Shown: in pieces, positions 23,768 to 35,074 of the stretch
How positions within the stretch are numbered: position 1 is the first letter of the stretch
How the letters are laid out: each line of letters opens with the position of its first letter
Assembly (NCBI GenBank): GCA_009767595.1
Contig: VSDK01013331.1
Coordinates: forward strand, 79,289-143,288
DNA: 64,000 nucleotides
Source: Symbiodinium kawagutii
Taxonomy: Eukaryota > Sar > Dinophyceae > Suessiales > Symbiodiniaceae
Direction: 5' to 3'
Notes under the pieces: model-generated
Told to the model about the DNA's origin: nothing
The model's input: the letters and a program-made list of their open reading frames with translations, nothing else
Database searches by the model: none
Position numbers and translations under genes: made by a program

Positions 23768-23871
23768 TGGTGGTTTCTCAAAAAAAGGGGTACCATAAAA
23801 AATGGTTGGCTTATTACTAGAACTGACTACTAATGGATGATTTAGGGGTATCCCTATTTGGAGAAACCACC
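23768..23871. mobile_element. family A element, first of a head-to-tail pair
   Basis: Begins ggtggtttctcaaaaaaaggg and ends ggagaaaccacc. The next element begins 3-4 bp later after atgt, which also precedes this copy. Confidence 0.8.
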
Positions 23872-23874
23872 ATG

Positions 23875-23967
23875 TGGTGGTTTCTCAAAAAAAGGGGTCT
23901 CCCAAAAATCACCCGTAGTAAACCAAGCATTTTTGTTCGGGTTCCCCATGGCTTGATCGAAATCGTG
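23875..23967. mobile_element. family A element, second of the pair
   Basis: Begins ggtggtttctcaaaaaaaggg and ends ggcttgatcgaaatcgtgg, a worn right terminus. Confidence 0.7.
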
Positions 23968-24302
23968 GTTCGTTTCCGAATCGTGGTTGCGTTCAGGCTC
24001 AGCAGGGCGAGCTGCCATAAGTGGGGAAATGAAAAAGCTTGGATATCTTGGTTGGTTGTTCAAAAGGCTGGTTAACTAGCTGATCAATAGCGGTGAATAA
24101 CCAGAATGAGCTGGTACAGTAGATGATCTGTACATCACTTCTACAATTCTACATCGAACACATGAATTGACGGCATCAAGTCCTGCTACTCCTGGCAGCC
24201 ATTAAGCATCTGTGGAAGGGGCCTGATCAGCACTGTGTTGTCACAGCACAGCCAACGAAAGCATTGCACCAGCTCGAAACTCTTCAGCTTCAGCCTACAT
24301 CA

Positions 24303-24391
24303 TTGACCATTGTTTTCCCTTATCCACCATCATTAACCATCATTTTGTTGGTTATTATCCACCATTCTTGCTGGTCAACTGCTTGACCCGC
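24303..24391. mobile_element. family B element, left end missing
   Basis: Carries the family B interior (accattgttttcccttat, ttggttattatccacc) and the right end cttgacccgcc, without the ggctatgggtcaa left end. Confidence 0.45.
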
Positions 24392-24462
24392 CAATACAAT
24401 GCGCCAGGTCATGGCTGGCTTTCCAGCAATTTCCTGGCAGGGTTGCAGCCCTGTCCCCCCCA

Positions 24463-24483
24463 NNNNNNNNNNNNNNNNNNNNN
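24463..24483. other. assembly gap (21 N)
   Basis: A run of N next to a C-rich stretch. It lies directly downstream, on the minus strand, of a repeat-unit exon candidate, so that exon's end may be lost. Confidence 1.
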
Positions 24484-24525
24484 GGGAGGTTCCTGCTGGC
24501 GTTGGCCACGCCTCTGGTGTCGCCT

Positions 24526-24623
24526 CTCTGGGCCGCCAGACGTGCACTTTGCGTCTGCGACAACGAACTGCCCGAGCGCGTGAAACTCGCCACGGATGAG
24601 GAACTCCCGAGGGAGGCAAAGTC
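24526..24623 (-). CDS. repeat-unit exon candidate
   Basis: After GTGAG| the minus strand reads DFASLGSSSSVASFTRSGSS, then LSQTQSARLAAQ. This is a VLDF unit, an LRSF unit and part of a VYGM-type unit in correct 12-residue register. It is GC-rich compared with its surroundings. The downstream end is close to the N gap. Confidence 0.6.
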
Positions 24624-24726
24624 CTCACGCCACGGCGAAACCACGGCGAAAGGAGATTGACAAATCGTTAAGGCGTCGTGACGACGGAAAGTCGTTAAGC
24701 ATCCACTGATGAATCTTAAGCATCAA

Positions 24727-24832
24727 TGATGGTTTCTCAAGTGATAGGGGTACCCCGGTTCTCATCCAGTTAATCATTGATAGAAAGAAACCCACCGCTG
24801 AAATGGGGTCCGCGATGGCTTGCGAAACAGCC
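24727..24832. mobile_element. family A element
   Basis: Begins tggtttctcaagtgatagggg and ends ggcttgcgaaacagcc. The interior is gttctcatccag. Confidence 0.65.
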
Positions 24833-25690
24833 ATATAATGTCATTATGATGTGTTGTCGACCACCATGAACGACTAGTATCAATGATTGTGAACCGCCAA
24901 CCATCATCAACCTAGCCATCACTATCATCAACCTAGCCATCACCATCAGAAACCATCACAGTCATGGGGGGGTAGCAACCTGGCACCAATGCGCTTCGTA
25001 ATAAATGATGTACCCTCAGAGCTAGTTGGTTTCCCTAATGATGATCATTTAGGGATGGTTGGAAGGTACCTATGGGTACTTAGTTGGGGGGTACCTATGG
25101 GTATACCTACTGTTTAAGGACAGTCCCAAATGTTGCTGACACTGCCACGACTTGCGACCATGAAAAATTCAGAGTTGACCCCAGAGCTGAAGGAGACAAC
25201 TTGGCTTGGCTTGCTGCCCGTGCCCCAAGGGAACCCCTAATCCTATGTCCCAAAAGCCTCCTGAGCTCACTACAAAGCTGCCCAGCTCTCCTTGATGAAG
25301 AGCGTGTTGGCAAATTGCACAAGACCGAAGATGGACAACGACGAACCTGACGCACCAGCACACGGCAGTCTGCGACCGCGGGAGAATTCGTAATAACAAC
25401 GGTCAGACCACCGCTGTTACATAACCATTCCTAATGATGGTCAATGGTTCACTCACCAATGGTAAGCTCAACAAAGTTGCAGCTTTGCCCGGCCCTTAAA
25501 ACCACTGAGACTGGACATCCAGCCATGGGGTCAGTCGGGGCGCCCTGCATGTTGTGTACTCCAAAGCTGAATTTACAAAGGATGCAGCACTATGGACTAT
25601 ATTACCAAATTGGTAATGATACCATGTACACGAATACGAGTGGTGTATAACCATGGTAAATTGATGAAATGTTGATTGTGGCAGTCGTCA

Positions 25691-25960
25691 CTAAGGCGCG
25701 AATTTAAGCGTTGAAGTCAATCGCAGGAGTTCTGAAACAACGAATGCGAGGAGTTCCCGCTGAGTGCTCATTCCGCTGATCCATTCACGGACAGCACTAT
25801 GAAGCCATATTATGAAAAACACATTCGCGGCTCCGCACGGGCCTAAATGCGCAAAGGATGTGATGGACAGAGTGTCTCCAAATTCGCATTGATTCTGCAG
25901 GGAGAATCTGTGACCTGAGCGGCTCACGGAACGAGGAATCCCCGCAACGGGATTGGGCAT
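25691..25960 (-). CDS. repeat-unit exon candidate, about five 12-residue units
   Basis: The minus strand reads RSVSRSGHRFSLQNQCEFGD, then TLSITSFAHLGPCGAANVFF. This is three units in exact 12-residue register (LRSF-like, middle type, ITSF type). A looser continuation is ISGMSTQRELLAFVVSELL. It is open for 94 codons. Acceptor-like CTCAG and CTGCAG lie near the right end. Confidence 0.5.
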   Translation of the reverse strand: MPNPVAGIPRSVSRSGHRFSLQNQCEFGDTLSITSFAHLGPCGAANVFFIIWLHSAVREWISGMSTQRELLAFVVSELLRLTSTLKFAP

Positions 25961-26014
25961 CGAGTCTGGAGTCATGAAGAAGCAACAGAAGTCTCAACAA
26001 AGTTAAGCCCTAGA

Positions 26015-26127
26015 TGGCTGTGGGTCAAAACCCTGTACCCCTGGTTCCCCTATCATTAACCATTGTTTCCCCTATAATTTGTTGGTCATTGTCCCCATTA
26101 TTGGTTGATTAATATTGACCCATAGCC
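26015..26127. mobile_element. family B inverted-repeat element
   Basis: Begins tggctgtgggtcaaaaccctg and ends ttgacccatagcca. Family B is defined here as about 115 bp with GGC(T/A)(A/G)TGGGTCAA termini and an interior tacccctggttcccctatca. Confidence 0.8.
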
Positions 26128-26589
26128 AGATGTTTTTCAACGCCTTCCACTCCTGTTGGAAGGTTCAAGAAACTTCAGCTTCAAAGAGTTGATGCTGATC
26201 AGCAACACACTTTAGCAGCCAGTCCCTGTGGATTTCCCAGGTATTGCCGTAGAACAGTGCTTGGTGAATGGTTTGCACTACCGTTTTTGACCGAGATCTT
26301 ATATATGAAACTACCATCTATTGCCATCCGTCTTTAACATATTCAAATATATGTATATACATATATATAGAAATAGAACTTGAAATGGAAATGAATATGG
26401 ATATAGATATAGATATACGTTGATCCATGTCATATGGACTGGTTACCATCTATTACCATCAGTCTATAAAGTTTAAGTTAATCCTTTCTATACATGTATT
26501 AAAAAGAAACTATGCAAAAATATTGGGAGTATCCAACGTATCAATATATAGACAATTAAGAATATAGAGTCAATTCAATTCTTTTATAT

Positions 26590-26704
26590 GGGTGTTTCTC
26601 AAGTCACAGGGGACCCCCCCCTAATCATCCAATATCAACTGCTTTTAAAAAAATCAACCAACCATGGCTTTGGGGGTTCCCTATGGTTCTAGCAATTAAC
26701 CACC
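26590..26704. mobile_element. family A element
   Basis: Begins gggtgtttctcaagtcacagg and ends ggttctagcaattaaccacc. The right terminus is altered. Confidence 0.6.
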
Positions 26705-26739
26705 ACAAAAAACTGCTGCGCCTCCCGCGGTGCCGGGTG

Positions 26740-26807
26740 GGTCCCCGGGTCGCCGGGCCGTACATGACGGTATCACCGAAAATCTCCATGGAGCTTCCGA
26801 AGGTGAC
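26740..26807 (-). CDS. repeat-unit exon candidate
   Basis: After a good acceptor (CTGTTCCCAG|) the minus strand reads VTFGSSMEIFGDTVMYGP. This matches VxLGSxLSVxD followed by a VYG-like unit. A GT donor candidate follows TTCG. It is very short if that donor is used. Confidence 0.45.
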
Positions 26808-26869
26808 CTGGGAACAGCAGCGCCGCAGGTCGTGAATCGGACCATGAGTGAACCAGGAGAAGTGGAGGA

Positions 26870-27200
26870 AAACCTTGGGGTTCTTTTGGGGGTAGAAAAA
26901 CCCTGGGTTTTTAAGGGAAAATCATGGGTTTGTTATAGGAAACCATGGTTTGCTATAGGAAAACCATGGATGTTTCAAGGAAAACCATGGGTTTGTTGTA
27001 GGAGAACCATAGGAAAACCTTGGAAAAACCTAACTTAGGAAAATCATAGGAAAACCATGGGTTTTTTCGGTCGCAGGTTTCACCGTGAGCGAACCACCAG
27101 GAAGCATAGAAAACCATTGGTTTTCACCCATGAAAACCAACATCCGTCACAGGAAGTCATCGGAAAACCATAGGAGTTTTCACCACCATTAACCGCCATG
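26870..27200. repeat. degenerate ggaaaaccatggg tandem motif
   Basis: Repeated aaaccatgg/gggttt(tt)gt motifs at irregular 20-30 bp spacing. No coding content beyond repeat-driven ORFs. Confidence 0.6.
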
Positions 27201-27559
27201 GAATCTACCAAGAAACCCATCATTCCCGTATCAAGTTGACTAGTAGAACTGTTCACTAAGTTCCACATGACTTTACGAGTACTCAAGTTTAGTAACACTT
27301 TACTTTCCCAAATGTACTCATTACATCTCTACGTAATGACCAAGTTTGTATGACCAAGTTGATTAGGAAGCGTAATATATCACTGACATTTAAGCCATAT
27401 TCTACACTAGAGTTTGTACGATCATTCCGAAACAGTAGTGATTACATACATTTACATACTATAACCATGACAATCCATGACATCCACGAACAGTCGTATT
27501 CTTGTCATCACTCCTGCTGCCACTACCCAAGCTGCTACTATGACGACTACAAGGAAAGG

Positions 27560-27650
27560 AACAATAGCAACACCAGCAGGAGCAGTAGCAGCAGCAACAG
27601 CAGCAGCAACAACAACAACGACAACAATAACGACGGTAAAAGACGTCTGA
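27560..27650. repeat. agc/aac trinucleotide microsatellite
   Basis: Imperfect agcagtagcagcagcaac... run changing to aacaacaacgac. Apparent poly-Ser, poly-Asn and poly-Cys ORFs in several frames are artefacts. Confidence 0.8.
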
Positions 27651-28040
27651 TATTGAGGCGAACACGCAAATAGTCATCACTGTTGTTTGCCATTTAAGGA
27701 CGCATTTAGGATCATTTAGGGGTACACATCCTGAAAAATATCCATATTTTGTGCTTTTTCGAATGGAGAAAAACTGACATGTTTTTTCGTGTGCTTCCTT
27801 TACGGCTGAGATGCCAGGTTAATATGCCCAAGTTGCAGTCTGGTCTGTGTCTGTTTGCAGTGCCCGCGCACAAACATGATCCCCATCACGACACTGTGCC
27901 TCTCAACATCGACCAATTGACGTGTTGTTGCTTGAACAACCGTTGGTGGTGGCTTACAGGTGTAAACACCTTGGTGCTTCAACAACAATTTGCCCAGGTA
28001 TCATTGGTCAAAGCATCCAGGTATCATCACACCATGACTT

Positions 28041-28180
28041 GGCTTTTTCTCAAGTCATTTTGGGGTATCCGCAGTTATCATCCACTATTACTATGAGTTT
28101 GGTCACGAGGTTAAGGGGGTATCCATCCTTGGTTGGCTTATGATTTTATGACAGTCATAGGATGCCATAGGGGTATCCAT
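28041..28180. mobile_element. probable degraded family A copies
   Basis: ctttttctcaagtcattttgg with cagttatcatccac matches the left half. Later pieces (aagggggtatccatcc, gtcataggatgcc) look like a second worn copy. Confidence 0.35.
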
Positions 28181-28419
28181 GCTATGGTATCCCCAATCAA
28201 GTTTCAGTTGAATCATAACCCAAAAAAAACTTGGAAGAAAAAAACAACCATAGCTGCCATACCTGCCATATGGTTCAACCAACCATAGCTATGGGAAAAA
28301 ATACAACCAAAGCTGCCATGATTCAACCAAAGCTCCCAACCATAGCTATTATTCAAGTTGAATCACCCAACCATAGCTGCCATAGCTGCCACGGGGCTGT
28401 CCTAGCTTCCCCCCCTCGC

Positions 28420-28545
28420 CCACGCGACGAGTCCTGGCGCGCAGCCCTTTTGGACCCCCGGACTCTGTCCAAAATGGACACCGTTGAGGCAAGGTTGCCA
28501 TGTCCAGCCACGTTGAGCGTGCGACCTCCCGTGGCACAGCAGCGA
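28420..28545 (-). CDS. repeat-unit exon candidate
   Basis: The minus strand reads GGRTLNVAGHGNLASTVSIL followed by DRV. TLNVAG and TVSILD are 12 residues apart, as in the array. An acceptor-like CACGGGAG|G precedes it. It sits in a GC-rich island. Confidence 0.45.
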
Positions 28546-28610
28546 TCTCCGTGAGGAGTCAAGGCGGTACCAGGGAAAAGGTGAAACGTGACTTGTTTTT
28601 TGGTAGTTCA

Positions 28611-29853
28611 TGATGGTTGGTTGATGTTAGTTGATGGCTAGTTGATGGTTAGTTGATGGTTGGTTGATGTTAGTTGATGGCTAGTTGATGGTTAGTTGAT
28701 GGTTGGTTGATGTTAGTTGATGGCTAGTTGATGGTTAGTTGATGGTTGGTTGATGTTAGTTGATGGCTAGTTGATGGTTAGTTGATGGTTGGTTGATGTT
28801 AGTTGATGGCTAGTTGATGGTTAGTTGATGGTTGGTTGATGTTAGTTGATGGCTAGTTGATGGTTAGTTGATGGTTGGTTGATGTTAGTTGATGGCTAGT
28901 TGATGGTTAGTTGATGGTTGGTTGATGTTAGTTGATGGCTAGTTGATGGTTAGTTGATGGTTGGTTGATGGTTGGTTGATGTTAGTTGATGGCTAGTTGA
29001 TGGTTAGTTGATGGTTGGTTGATGTTAGTTGATGGCTAGTTGATGGTTAGTTGATGGTTGGTTGATGTTAGTTGATGGCTAGTTGATGGTTAGTTGATGG
29101 TTGGTTGATGTTAGTTGATGGCTAGTTGATGGTTAGTTGATGGTTGGTTGATGTTAGTTGATGGCTAGTTGATGGTTAGTTGATGGTTGGTTGATGTTAG
29201 TTGATGGCTAGTTGATGGTTAGTTGATGGTTGGTTGATGTTAGTTGATGGCTAGTTGATGGTTAGTTGATGGTTGGTTGATGTTAGTTGATGGCTAGTTG
29301 ATGGTTAGTTGATGGTTGGTTGATGTTAGTTGATGGCTAGTTGATGGTTAGTTGATGGTTGGTTGATGTTAGTTGATGGCTAGTTGATGGTTAGTTGATG
29401 GTTGGTTGATGTTAGTTGATGGCTAGTTGATGGTTAGTTGATGGTTGGTTGATGTTAGTTGATGGCTAGTTGATGGTTAGTTGATGGTTGGTTGATGTTA
29501 GTTGATGGCTAGTTGATGGTTAGTTGATGGTTGGTTGATGTTAGTTGATGGCTAGTTGATGGTTAGTTGATGGTTGGTTGATGTTAGTTGATGGCTAGTT
29601 GATGGTTAGTTGATGGTTGGTTGATGTTAGTTGATGGCTAGTTGATGGTTAGTTGATGGTTGGTTGATGTTAGTTGATGGCTAGTTGATGGTTAGTTGAT
29701 GGTTGGTTGATGTTAGTTGATGGCTAGTTGATGGTTAGTTGATGGTTGGTTGATGTTAGTTGATGGCTAGTTGATGGTTAGTTGATGGTTGGTTGATGTT
29801 AGTTGATGGCTAGTTGATGGTTAGTTGATGGTTGGTTGATGTTAGTTGATGGT
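28611..29853. repeat. 43-bp satellite, about 29 copies
   Basis: The unit is four sub-units of 10-11 bp with the core ttgatg (ttggttgatg, ttagttgatg, gctagttgatg, gttagttgatg). Copies are almost identical over 1.2 kb, with one extra 11-bp sub-unit near 28960. Such homogeneity implies recent amplification. Confidence 0.95.
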
Positions 29854-29879
29854 TCACGGCGCGGCTGGGATCCCAGTCC

Positions 29880-30056
29880 TAGGGGTTTCTCAAGCTTTGA
29901 GGACCCCAAAAGTTCGAGTTCATTAATTACTCATAACTTATTGGTGGTTCAATGGTTCTTAACACTTGGATAATGACCAATAATCGAAGATATACCAGCT
30001 CTGATGGATGGTTTATACTCATAAACCAGATGATTTTACCCAAGGCTGAGAAACCA
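29880..30056. mobile_element. family A element, long variant
   Basis: Begins ggggtttctcaagctttgagg and ends caaggctgagaaaccac. The interior is longer than usual. Confidence 0.5.
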
Positions 30057-30065
30057 CGAGCCACA

Positions 30066-30184
30066 TGGCAGTGGATCAGTTCACCCCGTACCCCTGGTTC
30101 CCCTATCATTAATCATTGTTTTCCCTTATAGTTTTGTTGGTGGAAATCCCCCATTAGTTGGTTGGTTACTATTGGCCCATAGCC
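30066..30184. mobile_element. family B element with extension
   Basis: Begins tggcagtggatcagttcacc and ends ttggcccatagcca. It is followed to about 30300 by the family-B-associated tail (agctggtatatcccttgc, ggttattatcc-type motifs). Confidence 0.7.
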
Positions 30185-30309
30185 ATATATAGCTGGTATA
30201 TCCCTTGCTATTGTTGCTTACTATACCCTATTATCAACCATTAACCACCTAGGCTTCACCATTGTTGGTTATCATCCCCTATTAGTTGGTTGGTTATTAA
30301 CCACTATTA

Positions 30310-30449
30310 CAGTTATTACAGTGACCCACGAATCTCAGGTCCGTACACTGACAACGTGCCGCCCAGGTTGGCGGCATCGAAGGCTGAGACGGTGCTATTG
30401 AACACGGCCTCGGGGGGGGCGGTGCCGCCCCCACCGTAACGTGTCGGAC
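30310..30449 (-). CDS. repeat-unit exon candidate
   Basis: After CCCCTGCAG| the minus strand reads open through EAVFNSTVSAFDAANLGGTL, then SVYGPEIRG. ANLGGTLSVYG aligns with the xxLGSxLSVYG junction of the array. It is strongly GC-rich (acceptor side gcagggg/gggcggtgcc on plus). Confidence 0.5.
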
Positions 30450-30999
30450 CTGCAGGGGCCGCTGGTGAGGCCGGGGAAGGGAAGGAGTCAACTCGAGAGT
30501 TGACTCAGCTGAGTTCAGTGAACTCGTGAAGTGAGTTCAGTGTTGTGGTTCATGACCCTGATTGCACACAGAAGTTGGAGGTGGTACAATTCGATATACA
30601 GACAGGTCAGCCCAAGGGGTACCCCAAGCGCTGCGCATATCACTCCCCAAACGTAGTAGCTGCTGGAATGCTTCAGCGCCAAAGATACCTTGCCTGGAAG
30701 ATGTAAGTATTGCAGAAACTCTGCGCGGCATTTCAGGCAAATTGTGTACATGTGTGCATGTGTGTTGGTCCATGCCCGACATCGTCAAACACGACCGACA
30801 TCCCAACCCGAACACTCCTTTGCTGATTGTCCAGTTGTCCAGACATTGGCACGAGATTAGGTTTTGAGCAGCCACACAACAGTCTAGTAATTGAACATGC
30901 CAAGCTGCCACACACATCGCAGAAAATCATTTGCCCAAAAAGGACCCCTTGCTGCTCTCGTCATTTGAAAAGTCGCAATGACCACTATGTGAACACATG

Positions 31000-31108
31000 G
31001 GTGTTTCTCAAAATAGGGGACCCCCAAACCATCCGCTTTTATAGTAGTTTCAAAAAAACAACCAATCATTGTTGGGTACCGCAAGTCCTGGCTAGGTCGA
31101 AACCATCC
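31000..31108. mobile_element. family A element, variant right end
   Basis: Begins gggtgtttctcaaaatagggg and ends caagtcctggctaggtcg followed by aaaccatcc. Confidence 0.75.
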
Positions 31109-31289
31109 GATATTATATAGTGAGCTTTACAGTCAGCGATAGGCAAGAAAATCCAAAAAACACAAGCAGAAACAACAACTTTGGATATCTTAGGATTCAT
31201 GTAGATATGTAAACAAATGTTGCTAACACACTTATTCCCATCGAGAATCTCCGCACCGCAGATCACAGGTTTCCACCAGCGTCATCCTG

Positions 31290-31381
31290 TGAGACTCGTC
31301 ACCCACCGGGGACCCGGTAGCGACCCTTTCGAACAGCCAAGGGACCGAGTCGAAGACCGACAACGAGCCGCCTAAGTTCAC
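31290..31381 (-). CDS. repeat-unit exon candidate
   Basis: After CCCCGTGGCAG| the minus strand reads VNLGGSLSVFDSVPWLFERV. This begins at the same residue (V before xLGS) as the candidate at 26807, also after AG|GT. It is a clear partial match to the VLDF-to-next-unit junction. Confidence 0.5.
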
Positions 31382-32117
31382 CTGCCACGGGGAGTGAGTT
31401 GAGCTCTGTGGGAAGTCAAGTTCAGCACCAGTGAGATGTCACGACGTTACGACTGGAACGTTCAACTGTCTAGTTACATCATAGACATGGATTACTTGAT
31501 GGTTAACATAGGGGATCATCACCAGCAATAAGGGTAAAACAGCTACTGTGCAGCTACACGGCCCATGGTGTTGTTTCACGGAACTCCTCTATATATAATA
31601 TAACTATGTAACTACATATCTTCCCCAGTGAACAAAAATTGACCTGCAGTCACCTCTTGCTATGTCAAGCACGTTGGGAGTTCTACACTTCGTCGGATCT
31701 CTTCAGAAAATCTCATGGCAAATCACTGCCGCCTCATTCAACACCGAGAGGGTTGTGTTGAGGTAAGCTTGGTCGTCTTGCGAGAGCCTCATTTCGGTGA
31801 CACAAGGAGCACAAGGGCTGCTCTGGATACGTTGCTCCACTTGGGATCATTTCGGCACTTATCAGAACTACAACGCCACCCATGGATACCAAATGCTGGA
31901 TACCAACAGTTGATTGGATCCCGGTTTCCTATGGATTCCTCGGCTCTCACAGCGCGAAAAACCGCGCGTCCGAACAAAACCATCCTCACACCGAGGCACG
32001 CAAATGCTCCACCGAAGGGTGACTGGAAAACAAGATCGCCTGGCGCATAGTTGTCCTGGTGCCGAACTCAAGCTTCAGCGGGTCCGAAGTGACGCACAAA
32101 CTCCAACTGCTGCGAAC

Positions 32118-32285
32118 TCTCATGGGGTACCCCCAGTTATCATCCAAGGCATTAGTCACTTATAGTAATAAACCTAGTGACTTATAGTCAGTTTGGGGTG
32201 CTATCATCCTTCACATTGACCATTTACAGCAATAAACCATCCATAACTTTGGGGATCCCCAAGTCCTGGCTAGGTCGAAACCACC
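32118..32285. mobile_element. family A element, variant right end, truncated left
   Basis: ggggtacccccagttatcatcc ... caagtcctggctaggtcg then aaaccacc. Confidence 0.6.
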
Positions 32286-32413
32286 ATGTATCATGGGCTG
32301 TTCCGCCCCCAGCGATACTCAACAGCGATGACTTCAGGGCGTCCTTGACGACGATATCCCACAAGCTAGCGCCGGACCTTCGCATCGTGTGTTTGGAAGC
32401 AGATTTTCTCAGA

Positions 32414-32526
32414 TGGCTATGGGTCAATATTGACCATCAATAATGGGGGAGAGTAAGCAACAATTTCATAGGGAAACAATGGTTGATGATAGGGGAACCA
32501 GGGGTACGGGGTTTTGACCCATAGCC
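32414..32526. mobile_element. family B element, reverse orientation
   Basis: Begins tggctatgggtcaatattga and ends ggggttttgacccatagcc; the interior aaccaggggtac is the reverse complement of gtacccctggtt. Confidence 0.75.
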
Positions 32527-33168
32527 AAATGTTCTTCCTTCGAAGGTGCAAATGGTTGAAGCTGGGATAGTAGTAACAATGGTGGTTGGTGAATTGATGG
32601 TCTTTGAATCTGAATCAGCTGGTTGATAGGTTATGGATAGGTCATGTTCAAGACTTCTTGGGAACTAAGGGATGACGCTCAATGTATGAGATTCGGTGAT
32701 CAGTTTTGTAAATCGCTGATGGTCAATCATTTTGCTGGGGAGAAACCATCCTTCGTGGATTTTTTTTCGGACCGCCAATAGCATCCATTCCGAATTTCAA
32801 AGTGATTCTGCAGAAGTTCATGGATGCTATAGAGTTCATTTTCTTCAAATGAGTTGAGTTTGAGTTCATGGATGATGTATGATGATATTCCTCTTTCCAC
32901 CGTTCTTCAATGAGTTGACTTCGTCTCACCGCCTCCCCTTTCACTCACTGCAACTGCTGAACACAAATCCTGGCAGCTACCGATGGGATCTCCCGGAAGC
33001 ATAGCCGACCATCAGCCCGTGGCGTTCACAACTGCTCAATCAAAGAATCTGCCACCTGTTCAACAAATCCTCAATGTACTCGATATACCAATCAAGTTTT
33101 GCAAAAAAAAAAAGGCCTTACCTTTTAATCCTCAATCGAAAGTGGTTTTTCTTACCTTTTAAATACAT

Positions 33169-33270
33169 GGTGGTTTCTCAAAGTGGGATTTCCCAAAAAC
33201 AATCCATCATCAATCATTAAAAGTAAGAAACCATCCATTTTCGGGGGTCCCTATTGCTTGAGAAATCACC
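33169..33270. mobile_element. family A element
   Basis: Begins ggtggtttctcaaagtggg and ends ttgcttgagaaatcacc. It abuts the family B copy at 33275. Confidence 0.75.
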
Positions 33271-33274
33271 ATAT

Positions 33275-33830
33275 GGCTTTGGGTCAGTTGACCCTTAGTC
33301 CCCCTGGTTCCCCCATCATTAACCAGTGTTTTCCCTAGAGGTTGTTGGTTATTATCCACGATTATTGGTTGGTCAATATTGACCCACAGCCATATATAGC
33401 TGGATGTAGCTGGTACATCCTCTTCTATTGTTGCTTACCCTATTATCAACCATTAGCCAGCTAGTTAACTCATTATGGACGGTTGATCACCACTACTATC
33501 CACTATTGATGGTTATTAACCACTATTAACCATCGTTAATCCATAGGATCCCCCATTAGTTCGTTATTATCCACTATTCTTGACGGTGAATATGGACCCA
33601 TAGCCATATAAAGCTGGATATAGCTGGTACATCCCCTATTATTGTTGGTTGTTATCTCCTATTATTAACCATTAATCATTGGTTGGTTGGTTAACTGCTT
33701 GGCCCAATATATAACCATTATTATTATCCCCTATTGTTGCTTATTATACCCTATTATCAGCCATTAACCAGCAATAATATTGCTGGCTATTGACCCAGCT
33801 ATTGACCCAGCTAGCCATGTCCTTTTCATC
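33275..33830. mobile_element. family B element followed by nested family-B tails
   Basis: The first copy (33275-33392) has the ends ggctttgggtcag and ttgacccacagcc. To its right, two or three tail segments repeat agctggatatagctggtaca, ccattaaccagc and tattgacccagc, giving a composite cluster. Confidence 0.6.
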
Positions 33831-33834
33831 CCCC

Positions 33835-33915
33835 AACGGTGCTCCCCCACGCAGCTGGTGCTCAGGTTCCAGCTGTTTCAGCGAGAGCCGTGAATTCACT
33901 GCCTGAGACGACTCG
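33835..33915 (-). CDS. possible repeat-unit exon
   Basis: The minus strand reads MSRVVSGSEFTALAETAG, similar to GMSRLGSSLxVLDF. An acceptor-like TCGTCTCAG lies inside. Weak. Confidence 0.25.
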
Positions 33916-33974
33916 GCTCATGGAGAGATGTGGCAAGGTAGCTACAAGAGGTTGGTCATGGTGATTGATATGAT

Positions 33975-34105
33975 GCTGATTTTGATGGTTAGTTGATGGC
34001 TAGTTGATGGATAGTTGTTGCTTAGTTGATGGCTAGTTGATGGCTAGTTGATGGTTGGTTGATGTTTGGTTGATGGTTAGTTGATGCTTAGTTGATGCTA
34101 AATTC
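33975..34105. repeat. short degenerate relative of the 43-bp satellite
   Basis: About twelve copies of the 10-11 bp ttgatggttag/ttgatggctag sub-unit, less regular than 28611-29853. Confidence 0.8.
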
Positions 34106-34210
34106 ATTGTCAAATGGGGGGTTCTCAAGTCAGTTCGGGGCTTATAATGCTTAATTTCAAGGGATTCATAGGCTAGGGATAATCACCAACAAACCTATGG
34201 TTCAATAGTC

Positions 34211-34312
34211 ATGGGGAACTCTCAAGTCATAGGGACCCAAAAAAATGGTTCGTTGTTTACTTTCAATGATTAGGCAAGTGGATGATTTGGAGGTCCATTT
34301 CAAGAAACCACC
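34211..34312. mobile_element. family A element
   Basis: Begins atggggaactctcaagtcat and ends ttcaagaaaccacc. A further worn left end lies at about 34120. Confidence 0.6.
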
Positions 34313-34369
34313 ATCTGTGTGATCGATCAGTAGCAAAACCGTTATGATTCTCAGTTCTGAACAGTCATG

Positions 34370-34440
34370 ATTTGTCATGATGATGTATCATGATGATTTA
34401 TCACGATGATTTGTCATGATGATGTATCATGATGATTCAG
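34370..34440. repeat. catgatgat tandem motif
   Basis: Five or so copies of tcatgatgattt/gtatcatgatga. Confidence 0.7.
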
Positions 34441-34499
34441 ACTCTCAATGAAGATAATGAAAGCAATTGGCAACAGCCGTATCGCTGTGGGAGCCATCA

Positions 34500-34830
34500 T
34501 GATTTGGATCTGGGATGCCGTGGATCCTCCGGCGATCCGAAGATTTTTCGACCGCGGGCTGAGGATCTGAAAAGGATGTGATGCAATTGGAAGGTGCCAA
34601 TTGCCTATTTGCTTGTATCATTGAAGAGTTTCATTTGCCTCAATGCAGGTGCTACTGTTTGAGAGTATCATTTACAATCATCATTTACCTTACAGAAATA
34701 GTATGAGCCAAATTTGCTTGTACCAATGACAAGTTGTCATGCTCTGTGCCATGGGACCGAGGGAGTTGTGCAACAACTACAAGCGGGGCGACGGGGCTTT
34801 CGGCAGCAAACCCTGACCATGTCATCATAG
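34500..34830 (-). CDS. two possible repeat-unit exons
   Basis: About 34510-34575 reads SPRSKNLRIAGGSTASQI after CTTTTCAG. About 34745-34820 reads SGFAAESPVAPLVVVAQL. Both resemble LRSF-type units only loosely. Confidence 0.22.
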
Positions 34831-35074
34831 CCATGACCATGCTCCATTGCTGTACATACATGATACATCATGAATTTGACCTGTATACATACTGCACAGA
34901 TATTCAATCTTCACAGTACTTACAGTACTATCCACATCTCATTTCCAACCATTTTCCTATGTACAGTGTGATCATCAGCACAGTCATGTCACTTCTTCGC
35001 ATGGTGTCACTGCGGTCAGACCATGGTGTCACTGCGCTGTCCAAGGTGCATAAGAAGGATCGATGTCCAAAGCA

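Noticed and set aside
28611-29853. CRISPR or coding repeat in the 43-bp array
   Set aside because: Homogeneous simple satellite, no spacers, stops in all frames.
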